The notes under the pieces: generated by a model
The model's database searches: none
What the model was told of the DNA's origin: nothing
The model's input: the letters and a program-made list of their open reading frames with translations, nothing else
NCBI GenBank assembly: GCA_964035545.1
Contig: OZ037765.1
Location: 28,632,004 to 28,696,003, forward strand
Direction of reading: 5' to 3'
DNA length: 64,000 nucleotides
DNA from: Bugula neritina
Taxonomy: Eukaryota; Bryozoa; Gymnolaemata; Cheilostomatida; Bugulidae
In this document: positions 1 through 13,188 of the stretch, piece by piece
Layout of the letters: every line of letters starts with the position of its first letter
How positions within the stretch are numbered: the first letter of the stretch is position 1
Program-made: the position numbers and the translations under genes

Positions 1-1723
1 CTAAACCTATCAGGATTGAGGACAAGCACTACCTTTGTACAACTGAATAGTCGGAGTGATGTTGATAAAGCTAAACTTCTACACCACAAATACATGGGAG
101 ATCGTTATGTAGAAGGTTTGTAGTCGTTACACAGAGGGTCGGTAGTGAAAAATTTGCCAACTTATCTACCCCTATATCAGGCTTCAATAATTATAATTGA
201 GTTACATATTCTTATGTCGAAGGACCTTGGTTTTATTACAATTTGAAGTGTTTTTTGAGCCAATCTAAAACTAACTCAAAATGCACACTAAAGGTGACTT
301 TTATGTATGTTTTGTGAGTATAATGATCGATATACTATATTATAGGCTTATAGCTTTCAGCAATCATTTATTGCCTAAAAGTGAGTGAAAGTGAAAAGTA
401 GGATTTCTTGATTTTTGTATAAGAGTTCCTGATAGGTCAACTGATAGCAATTTGCTGATCTCCCTTCATGTTATACATATGATCTTATCTTGTGTTGAAC
501 TGCGATTATAGATGTCGTGTATTTCATTACTTTCCTGGTTGAAATATAATATAGTACCACTTACTGCGTGTGCTAATTATGCATTAATATGGTATTACGG
601 GCATCTTTCATTTCTTCCCTAGTGTTTAGATCAGACCTAGCCAACCTAGAAAAAGATCTTGTAAAAGCACCTGAACCTATCAGAAGTGCAACTGGGCACG
701 CAGTTCACATGGTTTCTATCCCCCAGCACACCAGTCAAGAAGTTTGTATTAATTTTATTTAAATATTATCTATTTTACTTGAATAACAAGTCTTTATAAA
801 AAAATTAATTGTTTGAATATTTTGAGCTAGCCTGGAGATGTGTTGTGCTTAGGTTTCAACACCTCCTATACACATGAGATTGTGGGAGCACTAGGGCCTA
901 TTACTGTGTTTATTGGCTGGTAACTTTGTGGCAAGTTGCTTGTATTTCATGTCTTGCAGGACATAAAGCAATTTTTTGCACCTTTACAAGTTGCAAAAGT
1001 AGAGACACGACTAATAAAAAGACCGAATTGGCAGACACACAAAGCCTTTGTGGACTTCCACAGTCATGCAGATGCTGTGGCTGCTGTTGAAAAGACTAGA
1101 CAAGAAATTTGTAAGTTTTTTGTTTCAACTCCAAAACTTTAAAAATAGTAGAAATGTTAAATTTTATTCTTATTGATGTATGTAGAACATGATGCTGGTA
1201 TAATCTTTCCTTTAAATACAGGGCTTATACTATTGCAGTGAAGTTGAATTCATTGGTAGTTGTGCTCTCACGAATTGAGAATAAACTAGTGAGCAGGATT
1301 GGAAATTATTCATAATTGCATCTTTAATGAAACATTTTTGCTGAAATAAGTTCAGTATATTAGTTTCTGCTAGATTGCATAATTTCCTGAGTGTAAATAA
1401 TTATCTTATGCATGGTTTTCTCTGAGTCCAAGTTTGTAAATAATAGATTTAGTGGTACAGTTTCTTATTAAAATAAAGTTTAGAAATGTTTGGTGTAGCA
1501 AATGACTGTCATGAATTCTCAGTTTCAAGAGAATTGCTAAATTCCCGTATAAAATAAGCTTCGACACTGTTGAACTAATGACTCATATTGTCATATACTG
1601 AAAATTATACTTGTAGGTGAAATGAAAGTCACTCTGAAATTAGTTTCATATGATGGTACATGCACAGCATATAACCAAGAAGAGGATAGCATAGTTGAGA
1701 GTAAACCAGATGTTCAAGATTAA
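1..1723 (+). CDS. GRSF1 / hnRNP H-F family qRRM RNA-binding protein, 3' part (partial at left edge)
   Basis: Four exons can be joined in frame: 1(or earlier)-115, 623-741, 960-1110 and 1617-1723, with TAA at 1721. The first ends an RRM (FVQLNSRSDVDKAK, then YMGDRYVE), and exon 2 continues VFRSD, the usual end of a quasi-RRM in hnRNP H/F, ESRP and GRSF1. A last RRM follows, with RNP2-like VHMVSIP, DIKQFFAPL, RNP1-like KAFVDF and HADAVAAV. The strings FFAPL and H-x-DAVAA match my memory of the third RRM of GRSF1 best. GRSF1 binds G-rich RNA and in vertebrates acts in mitochondrial RNA granules; that role here is inference. Exon phases agree (1, 0, 1, stop). The true 5' border of the first exon, and everything upstream, lies outside or is unclear. 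The gene is tail-to-tail with MICU1. It could instead be another hnRNP H/F relative. Confidence 0.72.
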
Positions 1724-1750
1724 AATTGGTCAATTCCCTTCCATTTTTTA

Positions 1751-1756
1751 AATAAA
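1751..1756 (+). terminator. Polyadenylation signal AATAAA of the GRSF1-like gene
   Basis: AATAAA lies 28 bases after the stop codon at 1721-1723. Further AT-rich sequence follows, including other AATAAA-like words. About 690 bases separate this stop from the convergent MICU1 stop at 2416; I see no coding sequence there, only the two 3' UTRs and AT-rich DNA. Confidence 0.45.
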
Positions 1757-2415
1757 AGTAAACATGCCAAAACAGTTGCTCTAGTTAGTTTTATTTAATA
1801 ATAATCATTTTGTTTAATATTTTCAATTTAATCTCACCATTGACTATGTTTATTTTTTATTATTTCACAAATAAATACAGCCTAATTAGGCTAATGGTAT
1901 CATTTTATTACAGAAATAAACAACTATAAGACTACTCACACTTCTATATAATATACTTATAAGGCAGTCAGAAAAATAATGTATAGTTAGATTTTCAATT
2001 AGCAAAATTAATAAATAGAGTTGCCTGAATACTGTGTAACTCAACATAATAACCATTATCAGTTTTCAACAGCTGTTGGATGGGACAAAATATTTTGGTC
2101 TAACTTCTACCAAACCCTAAAGCTACTAGTGTATTTGTAGTGAGAAATCTTAAGCAAAATATGCATTGAGTTACTAACCACAAAATTGGCTACTACCATT
2201 GTTAGTTCTGAAGCAGAGAGAGCATGTGGCAAAAAGAATGGGGATAACCACAAGCTGGTTACATAGAGCCTACATAAATTGATGGTAACCCAAATTCAAT
2301 TCTAGAAAAGGGCTTATTTAAAAAACCCGCGAAGATGTGCACAAAAATTCTAGCAAATTTTCACTGGCTTCCCTTGGTTTGACATTTAAATATAGCACAG
2401 TAGTTGATAGAGATT

Positions 2416-5400
2416 TCATTGCTCAGTTCCATAACTTGTTAGTCTGCCCCAAGTCTCGCTGGCCATACTGCGAGAGCAAGCTGATATGGCCGTAAAAAGC
2501 TTTGCAAAACCAGTCTCTCTTGGTCTTTCCAGTCCTCGCATTAGACGCCTCTTCATCACCGCTACAAACTCCTTGTTACTTAATTTCTCATCATCTACAA
2601 TAATCACAAAAAGTAATTTACTACTAAAATTGAAGGTCTTCTAACACCTCCAACTATTTCTATCATTAGAAAGCTTGAGAATCACTCATTTTATTTTAAA
2701 ACAAAATTAAGTTGTTCATATCACTAGATTATACACGATCCAGGAAGGCAGTGCTGTCCAATAAATGTATTACTCATATCTAGCTTTACCTTTATAATAC
2801 CTTCTCTAACGATTTTTCTTCATAAAAATAATATTTTCAAGTTTAATAATATAATTACCAAGCTACAGCAATCTGTAAACACTATTCTTTCTCAAGACAA
2901 CCAATCCAAATACTTTCTGGCTTTTGCAAGCTTATTCAATGCACAAGGCAAAAAAATGAAAACCCAATTACTTTAAACATTATCTCGATTAAAACTCCTA
3001 CAACTCCTACACCAGTGCTACATGTTGACCATCAAGTTTTAGTATTATTTCAAGACAACTCATGACAGTACCACCAGAAACTAATGAAATAAAACAGCCC
3101 GAGCTAATCTCCTTTTTCAATGAGTGAAAAAACTTACTGTTGTCATCAAAGATAGCAAATACTACGTCCACAAGATGGTCGGTTAGTTGAACTTTAGCAA
3201 CAGTTTTGGCCACGTGCTTTAGTGTGGGCTTATCTATTGCGGCCCCTGCCACATGATAAAATGTCAAGGCGGTGTCTATTTCATTTATACTCTTCAAGAC
3301 TTGAGCAAAATCATAATATTCTTGGAAGGTGATGCCCTGCAAATAATCATAATTCAATACACTTATATTCTATTGCATGTAGAGCTCAGATATTTCTTAA
3401 ATCTAAGCGTACATCACTTGTATAATTTTCAGCAAAACTTTTTGCTATGTCAGAGCAAAATTTGTAAATTCTATAAAAGAAAGTTCAATATGCTAAACAA
3501 ATTATTGGGAAGCAGACTATTTTCCTTCCAACATACTTAGAAGGTAAAAAATGAATTATTTTTTAAGAAAATAACTCCAAAATTTATATAAATAAACTTA
3601 TGGCACAACTATATTACAAGATATATTATCACAGGTCCATAAATATTAATTGATATACTACTGATTTATAAAGCATTTTACTTTTCACTAAAAATTAATT
3701 AGTTTACACCAAACTTCTGTTAATAAGTGTCTCTATTGTGTCTAGTTGTAGGATGACTATCGTGGTAACACTCACTATTAAAATCCAACAATTTTGTGCT
3801 TTCAGGGAAATTCACTCAATATATAGCATTATATTACACTACCAAGACTCAAAAATGAATACCTTTTAACAGATATTCAACACAGTTTGCTACTAAAAAG
3901 AATTTTATATTGTTCTATTTTAACCAGTTAATTTTATAAAATATTTGACAATTACATGAAGACTAGTTGATCAGCTCTTAAGAGTTGTGCTCTACTAGCA
4001 AGAATTGGAAAAGATAATAGAACCGAATGTTTCAAACTTTCTTATAATTAAATTGTTTCCTCACTCGTCTGCACACGCTAATTCTCTTCTGGTCTGAGAC
4101 GCCAGCATAGAGTAAAATCTGATTGGCGAAATCTCTTTCGCTAATCGTCTCGGCATCTCCTTCCTGTTCAGCTACTTCGTGAAACTGTCAAACAACATTA
4201 TAGAATTCATAGCCCAGCTAACTATAAACTACAATATGAATGCAAGAAGACATCAAGGTGTATTAGAGATAAGGATGTATATCTAATCAAAAGGAAACGG
4301 AATTTTGTGCTGTAACTCTTTAAACTGCTGCAAAGCATAGTTATAGTTAAAACTTTATCTTTAGACAAAAAATAACATTTTCCGCTAGTGCAGAGCTAAA
4401 ACACAATGCTTACATGAAATCGTTTCTAAAAAGCCAATGATATTGATATACCTGCAGCAGTTGGAAAGAAACACGCAGATTTTTCACGAGACAAATAATT
4501 TGAGTGGTATAAAGACTCAAACTGTGTAGATCAAAACTTGATTAAAATTATTTATAAGTTTCCAGCTGACTGGTTTTTGACTTGAAGAACATATATCAAG
4601 ACAGAAGAAAATAGCATACATCGTTGATTAAAAAATTGATATATTGTGAAATTGTGTTATAATCTTTTAATCTTTATCTCCCCTGTAAAGTTAAATGAGT
4701 ATAGAGTTGTCTCACCTCTATCCACAAGATCTCGTCGTGAATATCTTTGTGAAACTGAATAAACTTTTGGTAAGGTAACTTCTGATCAAGTTGGTCACCA
4801 AAAAAGTACTTGCTGAGAGCGCCATTAGAGTCAGTTTTGATGACATTACCAGTAGTTGAATGATCTCTATGCCTTTGACCCACAGTAGTCCTTGACCTAA
4901 TTATCGACTGAACCTAAAGAAACATTATAAACATGAAAAGCTAACTACGTGATATGGTAAACAAATGGATATCAACAACCAATGTATTACAGCAATAACA
5001 CAATGAGAGAAACTTAGTCTTCTACGCCTTTCAGTATTTTTGTTTGTAAATGCATTTAATACTGCTCACTCTTTCATATTCAGCTTGATCCAAATTTCCA
5101 TCTCCATTGTCATCAAACATTTTAAATGCCAACTCAAACTGTTTCGGAGGAGCTACAAAAATGAAACTAATGACACAATAAAACTTTGTCACAACCAAAA
5201 ATGGCTCACTATCATTTGAAGCCTGCAGAGTAGAGCCTACAATGGTATTAGAAAAATCTGGCAAAACTTCAAGAAAGTCCTAATTGATAATTTCTTGTGA
5301 AAGAGTATCTTTTAAATAAGTTCGAATGCAGACTAGCTAGTTAAAGTTACTGATGTTTAGTTCGAACAAGAAACTGTAACAGAACTTCCACTATACTTTA

Positions 5401-8400
5401 GAACATTAATGACACAAATTCTAAATATAATTCATTAAACAAAATGATAACACATGAGCTCTTAACTTTTAGTTATGAATATATTACTCAAGAGTTGGAC
5501 ACTATAGGAGATTGAAAAGACATGTTGACTACTTTTGGAAAAAATGTTGCCGCAGCCAATTTTATGACTCAGCATTGAAAGTGAGAATGATAAGATTTCC
5601 CATAATAGAACTTACTTGATAGTAGAGTTAGAAGAAGGATATAGTCTGAGAAAGATATGAGACCATGTGTCTCAAGATGGTAGAAAATGCTGTTTTTCCT
5701 CAACTTTAGCGATGAATCCTATAAGATTACGTATATTACTATAGTACAGTAAAGTAACAATGTATGGTATACATGTATATTTGACATGGACGCACACAGA
5801 GAGAGTAATATTGCAACAGATCAGGCCATGTACAAGTAGAAAGAATATCATCTTATTAAGAAAGCGTAAGCATTTGAAGAACATGTACAAACTAGCGGGT
5901 GGAAATTATGACAGGTTACAGAATGAAGTGCCGAGCTGGAGGTACAGTGCATCAGCCTGAGTATGCAACTTCAAGTTACATGTTTAGAGGACAACTCCGT
6001 ATAACATATTTTATAGGATATTTGAAAGAGAGGCGCCAGGCGAGATTTCAATCTGCAGAATTCGGACACCAAACACCTCAGGCTAGTAGCCAGTAAATCT
6101 AATGGTATTACACATGCGTGAATAGAAGCCTGGACAGAGAACAACCTAAAAAACTAGACTAACAAAAATTCCAGTATCTTATGTTTATATACTGCACAGA
6201 AAGGATTTAATATGAAAAATTCCCACAACTGATTTATATGAAATGGCATTTACAAGTTAGAAATATCAATGGAAGGGTAATTACAGTGTATAAAACTGTC
6301 AACATAATATCAATAGAAAATTAGTATTATATGCTGTGTATAAATCTAAACAATGTGGAATATATATCAACTATTTACTTAACTAAACACGTGTCAAGGC
6401 AATGCACACATGCATATGATTGGGTGAGTTCTAAATGTATGTCACATTGTTATTAATGTAGCCATAACCAACAACTGCTGTAAGTTGAGCATTAATTAAA
6501 TTCAAAAGAACATTTCTCTATTACAAGAAAATAATAATTAGAGAGAATAATTTGATATCATTACACGGCTGATGTTATATTATGTTATTGTCTGTATCAT
6601 GGTATAAACTTTGCCAGACCTACAATGGTGATCAAAATGATGACAAGGTTACGATTTATATTGTTATTTACTGATTTGGTGATCCAAGGGTTCAAACCCC
6701 ATTATAAGCAAATGGGGTTTGAACCCTTGGATCACCATTAATAAATTATAATTTCACATTTGAAAGAGATATTTTTGTCCTGTTCAATGTCCTATTCAGA
6801 TATCTACACAGATAATGATTGCATGCAAATTTACAAAAAAAACCTCCAGCAATAAATGAGCAGCTTACTAATATGATAGATTTAGCAGAATAAAGCTGCC
6901 GTTAGTTTGGAGCATCAAACATTATTCTAGTGAGGAGCTACAGAAATATCATTTGTTTAAGAAATTATATTACCATATAATATGGTCTACTAATTAAGTT
7001 AGCAATGTATAGTAATAAGTTGTCCTAGGCGATGTAGAGCAGGTAGCACACCACTAGATACAACTACACGAGTAAAAGCCTCCATTGGCATAATAACCTC
7101 GAATTCTAACATCAACTCTAAAGGGAGGGGGCCACCACGCATCAAGTGAACAATCATTCAAAAGAAGTCAAGAGGGTCAATATGGTGTATACAAGCGCGT
7201 TAGCCAAAACTAAGCACCGCACAAAAACCCAGATTTCTTTAAGACAAAAACATTGTTGCCAAATTATGCAATACAAGAGTGTTACTGTCGCCAGTTCTAC
7301 ATCAAACTAGTATTATTAGAAAATGCTCTGCCTATGGTAAGCAAGTGGGTGATTTCAGTGGTCACAAGAAATCCACAATACAACCATATTCAGCAATGAT
7401 TGGCACAAACTAAAGCTGATATAAAGAGCCACTTAATTTATTAGTATACAGTAACCGTATTACCACCTTATACAGGGAATCCTTGAGCTAAAATGTACAG
7501 AAAAAAAACCTGATATCTCAATATGAAAGAACGAGATAAGCATATAACTGGGTTACTCTTACACTGTTGGTTTAACTGAATTCTACATTCTATCTCATGC
7601 CATTAAGTGATACTATGTCACTTAACCATATAGCAAGTTTTTATTAAAAATGGTGATGAGTAGTAGTCACATTGAATTGAAAAAGTGATGACCAGAAGAT
7701 TTACTATTGATAACATGTCTTTAATATGTAAAATATATGAAAGCTTACAGCTTAAAGCTGTAAAAGGGTTTATATTAAGCCTCCTATTCTCACAACTGGG
7801 CAGTGCTGATACAAAGGGTCAGATAATAGAGCTGAAGCTGTGAGACTGTAGAACTAATATATTATTGCGGGGAGTAAGTACTGTGAATTATAACAGAGCC
7901 ACTAGAAACACACTGTCAGCAGACTAGTTATGAAATTAGAGTGTGTAAATAATGATAATGGTGCACCTTACCACTGACAAAGAGTCGACCTGTAACACAC
8001 AACATGCATGGTTTAAGAACAGCATTACTTTATAGGAGAAACTGTCAACTCAATTCAAACTTCATGTCATTTCAGTTGTCTCAGTAACACAAAACAGAAT
8101 GTGATAATATGTCAAGCGTTGGTTTATAGCACACACAAACACTATGTTTCCACGGCTATGACTGCTCATTATATTAGAATTTAGATGGATTGAAAAAATA
8201 CAAGGTTCAATGACCCCCTCCAGAAAAGGCAACTCCAAATAAACCAGTGCATTAACTCCGCCCCCAATTATAAGCAACAGATGACGTCAACGCATAATGT
8301 AAACAAACATGGCTAACATTGGTTTAGTTTTAATCTCTGCTGTTTTTCATTATACATTTATTACTGTTAAATTAAATTTATTACACACCAAAATTTAGAC

Positions 8401-10607
8401 CTGTATTATTTCTGGTAATTTCAAGAAATTATTAAATATATTACGTGTGCATATGTGTAGGTTTAGCAATTTAGATGAAAAACAATAAGCCAAAATCTAT
8501 TGAGTTAAACATGTTAGAAATTAAGACACACGTCAGTTTTAAGCTTTGACTGATTATTATAATCATTATTTACAATCTTTAATTGTTTGCTGTCAAAACT
8601 GTTGACCCCTGTCTTTTCAATAGTATTAATTAAGCAATAGCAACCTGCTCCCATAAGCACTGCAAAAAGCCCTCCGAGTTTATTAATTTACTAAAGCAAG
8701 CTAGCACATGCAGGTTAAAGTCTCATTCTAACACAACCACTCCTATTGGTTGAACGATACAGATGAATCGCTAAATGGAAACATAGTGCACGAGTTTACT
8801 AATGCCTTATCAAACTATTAGGTTCTGAGACAATTTAAATGACTTAGGTTTGAATTGAGGTGACAGTCACTTTGAAAACGGTTACATATATACACAGAGG
8901 TGTAGCCATACTTCCGGGACATTATTTTACATGGGACACCTTCATCTTTCACATCATCCACAGCAGTAGATGATAGTTTGTAATATAAAGAGATAGAATG
9001 TAACAGTGAGCTATACATATCTATTCACTAGCCAAGCTACCTCTTGCTTTACATTGTCACTTTAGTTAAACATTCAACCAGGTCTTGCATTTAGGGGAGA
9101 CAGTAATTATAAGGTAACACAACTCATATTAAAATACTATATTCTTTTACCTCTGGATCAAACTTCTTGAACTTATCTAGCCCATATTCTACAACATAGT
9201 ATATATCAAATACTAACCAATGATTCTCGTAAGGGCAGATAACTTTTACATTACAAATCAAATAACTCATTAATTACGGATTTCATACTGGTACTTTGAA
9301 AGCATTTTAATGATATAGGTGTAGATAATAAATAGTTCACCTAAAATATGTGTAATTACTGTTGATTTCTAATTATTAAGCTGCCCTATCACAGTTGTGA
9401 AATTAAAAATCAAAATTAGTAAGGATTAAATATGATATTAATCTACTCAGGTTTCGATAGCAATAAACGACGTCTTTTTCTTTAGTAAGTGCAAGTTCAA
9501 TTGATTTAGATACAATGATGTTTGACATTGCAAGATATAAGCTGTTTTCCTGGTAATCACATTGACTAAAAAGTAGTAAAAAATCATCAGCTAATCAAAT
9601 GACAGAAAATATCAGATGCACCCAATATGTTAGCAAACATTTATCCACAAAGGTAAGGGTAGTGGTTGACTGCCCCTCACCCTCAGGCTGCAAGGAGCCA
9701 GGCATTAGAGACCTGACAAAGTCTTCAGGTGTCATGTATATCTCATGATTTCCATCCTCATGCTTCACCTTCAGAGTGGCAAAGTATCGGAATATCTTGT
9801 CGGGTGTAGAATAATTACGAATTCTATTCTCATATTCCATAATCTGTCAGAATAGACAACCACCAATTACCAACCATGTTGGACATAAGAAAAACAAGTA
9901 TAAACTAATAGCAGATATTATATATTAGAATACACACTCGTTTTTCCCGAAATGTTGTTTTCCTCTTCTTTTTCACTTCTGCCACAACCATTTCTTCTTC
10001 ATCGTCCTTTTGGGAGTCAGCAGCACCAACAATTTCTTTTTCTCGGGCCCCGACATCTATATCTAACCATTTAATGAAGGCAGTCCCTCTGCAAAGTCAG
10101 AATGTCAAGCTGTACTCATCCAGCAAAGTTTCAATAACACAGTATTATCCACAGCAGTGAAAACAAAAATTGTTTCAGTCACAAACGCGTGAAGACAAAC
10201 TAATTAAAACTACAAAAAATTAAGATCATTATGTTTTTTACTCGTGCCAACTAGCATATAAGTGCCCAAATAAAATAACACGGGGATAGAATGAAATCAT
10301 TAGAGGCAGATCAGTTGCAAAAACAAATCATGTATAAAATAATGACTTACTTGAACAAAATTAGCGTTGCAGTTCCTATCAGAAAACACGTGTACACTCG
10401 TTGGAGAAAACTGTTTGGCTTCGCTTTCTTTTGTTGAGAAAAACCATAGTATATACTTTTCCCGGAAGTTGATGGAGAAGCAGAAATGGTTCTAATTGCT
10501 GTAAGTTGATATGCGCTGTTGGTGAAGTCATAAACTTTTGTATGAGTTCGGCCTCTGGAGCACACAACACTCACAGAAGATCTCCATAAGGCCAATTTGC
10601 TAAGCAT
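2416..10607 (-). CDS. MICU1: Mitochondrial calcium uptake protein 1 (MICU1), complete, 10 exons, ~505 aa
   Basis: Exons in transcript order: 10607-10351, 10088-9938, 9843-9681, 9188-9151, 5718-5616, 5152-5070, 4913-4716, 4184-4038, 3336-3138, 2594-2416. All are GT-AG with consistent phases. MICU1 is the EF-hand gatekeeper of the mitochondrial calcium uniporter in the intermembrane space. Seen: a basic, hydroxylated N-terminus suited to mitochondrial import; a hydrophobic stretch ([15 protein letters not shown]); a basic KKKRK cluster; [34 protein letters not shown]; the first EF-hand loop [12 protein letters not shown]; a second loop split over exons 9/10 ([12 protein letters not shown], Glu in place of the usual Gly6); and a C-terminal helix with a Cys near residue 486 where human MICU1 has its partner disulphide. 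An upstream in-frame TAG makes ATG 10607 the first possible start. Human MICU1 is 476 aa; the extra length is N-terminal. The 38-bp exon 9188-9151 is easy for gene finders to miss. Confidence 0.95.
6677..6737. repeat. Perfect 27-bp inverted repeat with 7-base loop
   Basis: Arms 6677-6703 and 6711-6737 are exact reverse complements around the loop 6704-6710. It lies in the longest MICU1 intron (5719-9150). Each arm contains GGTTCAAACCCC, which resembles an RNA polymerase III B box. No other coding or RNA gene was recognised in this intron. Confidence 0.9.
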
Positions 10608-10899
10608 TCTTAACTTCAAATGCTACAATATAATATATGGCACATGGTGGTGATTATTCAACATGGATGCTAGATTTGATACGGATGCTGAGACACCTTA
10701 AACTAGTAACTACACTTGTAACATGACACTGGTCAATGGTGTTGGATTTTATTTCTTGTACATACTGCAACTTAAAACACAAATGCTTCCTGAGTACATT
10801 TATAAGTACTTATAAAACCTCAATAAAAAATAATGTTTCATACAAGTTCAAGTGATATATGAAATATGAAATAAATGAAATATTTGGAATCATAACGAT

Positions 10900-11885
10900 A
10901 AACTATCAATTAGAGGCATATATACTGTTATTACTATTAGACTTAGTATTACTATTACTATTATTATTAGTTCAATTATTACGCTCACTCTTTCTATTAG
11001 TATTAGCATTACTAACTAAGACATTTACTATTAGTATTACTATAAGTATTACTAATAGTAATACTAATAACATTATTAATACAAATAGCAACACTAATAG
11101 TAATATTAAAAGTAATACTATTATTGTATTATTAATACTAATAGTAATTCACTGATAGTAATTGAGTAATTACCAAGTATAATAGTAAATGTAATAGTAA
11201 CACTGATAGTGATAGGCTAATACTGTAATTTAATAGTAATACTATTAACTATAGTCATAATAGTGATAGTCTATATTTTATAACATTTACATTAACTTCA
11301 ACTTAAAGTAATAATTAACTAATTAAACTATCGCTATTCACTATAACTATGAGTATTACTATCAGCATCATTATCAGTATGTCTACAGACGCACTCACAG
11401 TCATAGTGATAGAGTCTATAATCTATAGAGTCTAATACTAATAGAGCCAGTTAGTGTTACTGTTAGTGTCCGTGTTAGATAAGACACTACAATAATTACA
11501 TTTACTGATTAGTGTGATTACTATGAGCATAACAGTGTAACTATCACTATAAGTATAAGTATAACATTAACTATAAGTATAAGTAGAAAGAAGTATACTA
11601 TTAATTATAACTATAAGTATAAGTATAGCTATAAGTTATAAGTATAACTATTACTATAACTATAAGTATATAACACTAACTATATAACTATAAGATAATA
11701 ACTAATAAGTATATTGTTATTAAAGTATAACTAATACTAATAGTATTACTGTAATACTAATAGTAATTAGTAATAGTAAATGTAATACTAATAGTAATAC
11801 TAATAGTAATAGTAATACTAAATACTAATAGTAATAGTAATACTAATAGTAATAGTAATACTAATAGTAATACTAATAGTAATAC
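10900..11885. repeat. Degenerate AT-rich tandem repeat (ACTAATAGTAAT-like)
   Basis: About 1 kb is built from short words such as TAATAGTAA, ACTATTAGTATT and TATAAGTATA. The most regular part is about 11740-11885, with units of six to twelve bases. It lies between the 5' end of MICU1 and the 3' end of the helicase gene. The 98-codon open frame at 10859-11155 is only this repeat. Confidence 0.85.
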
Positions 11886-13188
11886 TTGATACTTATACTA
11901 ACTTAGTATGAATATTGCATTAAATAACTAAAATCATTATGCTTCAGTATAACAGCATGACAATCACTATTAGTATAATTTCTAAATTATTAGTATAAAA
12001 TTGAAGTATAGCTATAATTATTTTACTTTTAGCATAAGATAAAGATTAGGTTTTGTCAAAATCAAAACGACCAAAGTTTTCAAGTTGTTCTATATGCAGT
12101 CGGCTGGCTCGACATCCAGTAGTTATATATTTTCTGATTGGCTTATTTAGGTAGCGCCTATAATTGGTTTATTAATTCTAAACGCACAAGTTGATGTTGA
12201 TGTCAACGTCATGGCGCACACGGGCACTCTATAGTGCACTCTCAGCTGATACATCTAGTTTTACTCAGAATTTTATGATTATTTACACTCCCAATAATAT
12301 CATGTCACATGTTCACCTAGTGACACTGACAGTGTAGTTAGTGTAGTCTGTACCTAGTTTGGTGCGATATAGGCCACAGCTTTATCTAAGTCAACATATT
12401 TATATATAGGTCGCATCATAATACTACTCTTATCTAAAGTTGCTTTGCTGAAGTCGTGTTGTAGGTACCGATGCTTATTTATCTACACTTATTAATTATT
12501 ACGGACAAGTTTCCATGGCCACCAGATATTTAGTTGTCTCTCTTGGTTATAAGCTGGCTTTAAGGTATCAATGAAACAAAATTTTATAAATTGATGATTA
12601 GCCAACATGTTGATTTCTATGTATTGACATTTGATCAACTTTATTTAGGCACTAGAATTTATGGTGAGAATTACATAATACAACAACTGCAATAGAAAAT
12701 AGAGAAAATAAACTTAACAAAATTCTTCTTATATAGCAGCAGCAACTGTGTATTTTATGCAGCATTGCCTAAATTGTAACAGAATTTAATACCAGTGTCA
12801 AGATGTATTCTAAAATAAACATTCTCTGTAAATACATAATATTTGGGCAAACATTGGCTAAATTGTCTAAATTTGTATGCCATTTAAGCTTTCATCACAT
12901 AGAATTAGATGTAATACTGATAAATTAGAAAATATATTTTATTATTTAAGCTGTACCTACTAATGTGACATGTATACATATGATACACATTTGAATAACA
13001 AATAAATTAAAATATAATAAATAAAATACTAAATATATTACTATCAACTAAGTGAATTTTAAAATTAATATATTAAAATAAATTCAAAGAATAATGTAAG
13101 CTGATTACAAAATGCTAGTGTAAAATTGTAAAAAAATAAATGGAGGCCTTCCCACAATGCATGCAGTCGCTGAAGTGGAGTAGCTCTA
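11886..13188. other. Intergenic stretch without a gene
   Basis: This is AT-rich sequence between MICU1 (start at 10607) and the 3' end of the RIG-I-like gene (stop at 13189). I see no exon on either strand. A fragment at about 12070-12185 is related, in inverted orientation, to sequence at 38415-38510 (see findings). The 3' UTR of the helicase gene presumably runs leftwards into this stretch. Confidence 0.5.

Noticed and set aside
8282-8290. TGACGTCA palindrome (CRE-like) in a MICU1 intron
   Set aside because: A single eight-base match without a nearby exon or promoter context is not enough to call a regulatory site.
8895-9018. Possible MICU1 exon containing [12 protein letters not shown]
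   Set aside because: It superficially resembles the KFADEGSIFY region, but exon 5718-5616 gives the proper SIFYHL...GLISFSDYI sequence with matching phases.
10608-10619. Four extra codons upstream of the MICU1 ATG, starting at TTG
   Set aside because: TTG is not a normal animal start and a TAG lies just upstream in frame; the first ATG is at 10607.
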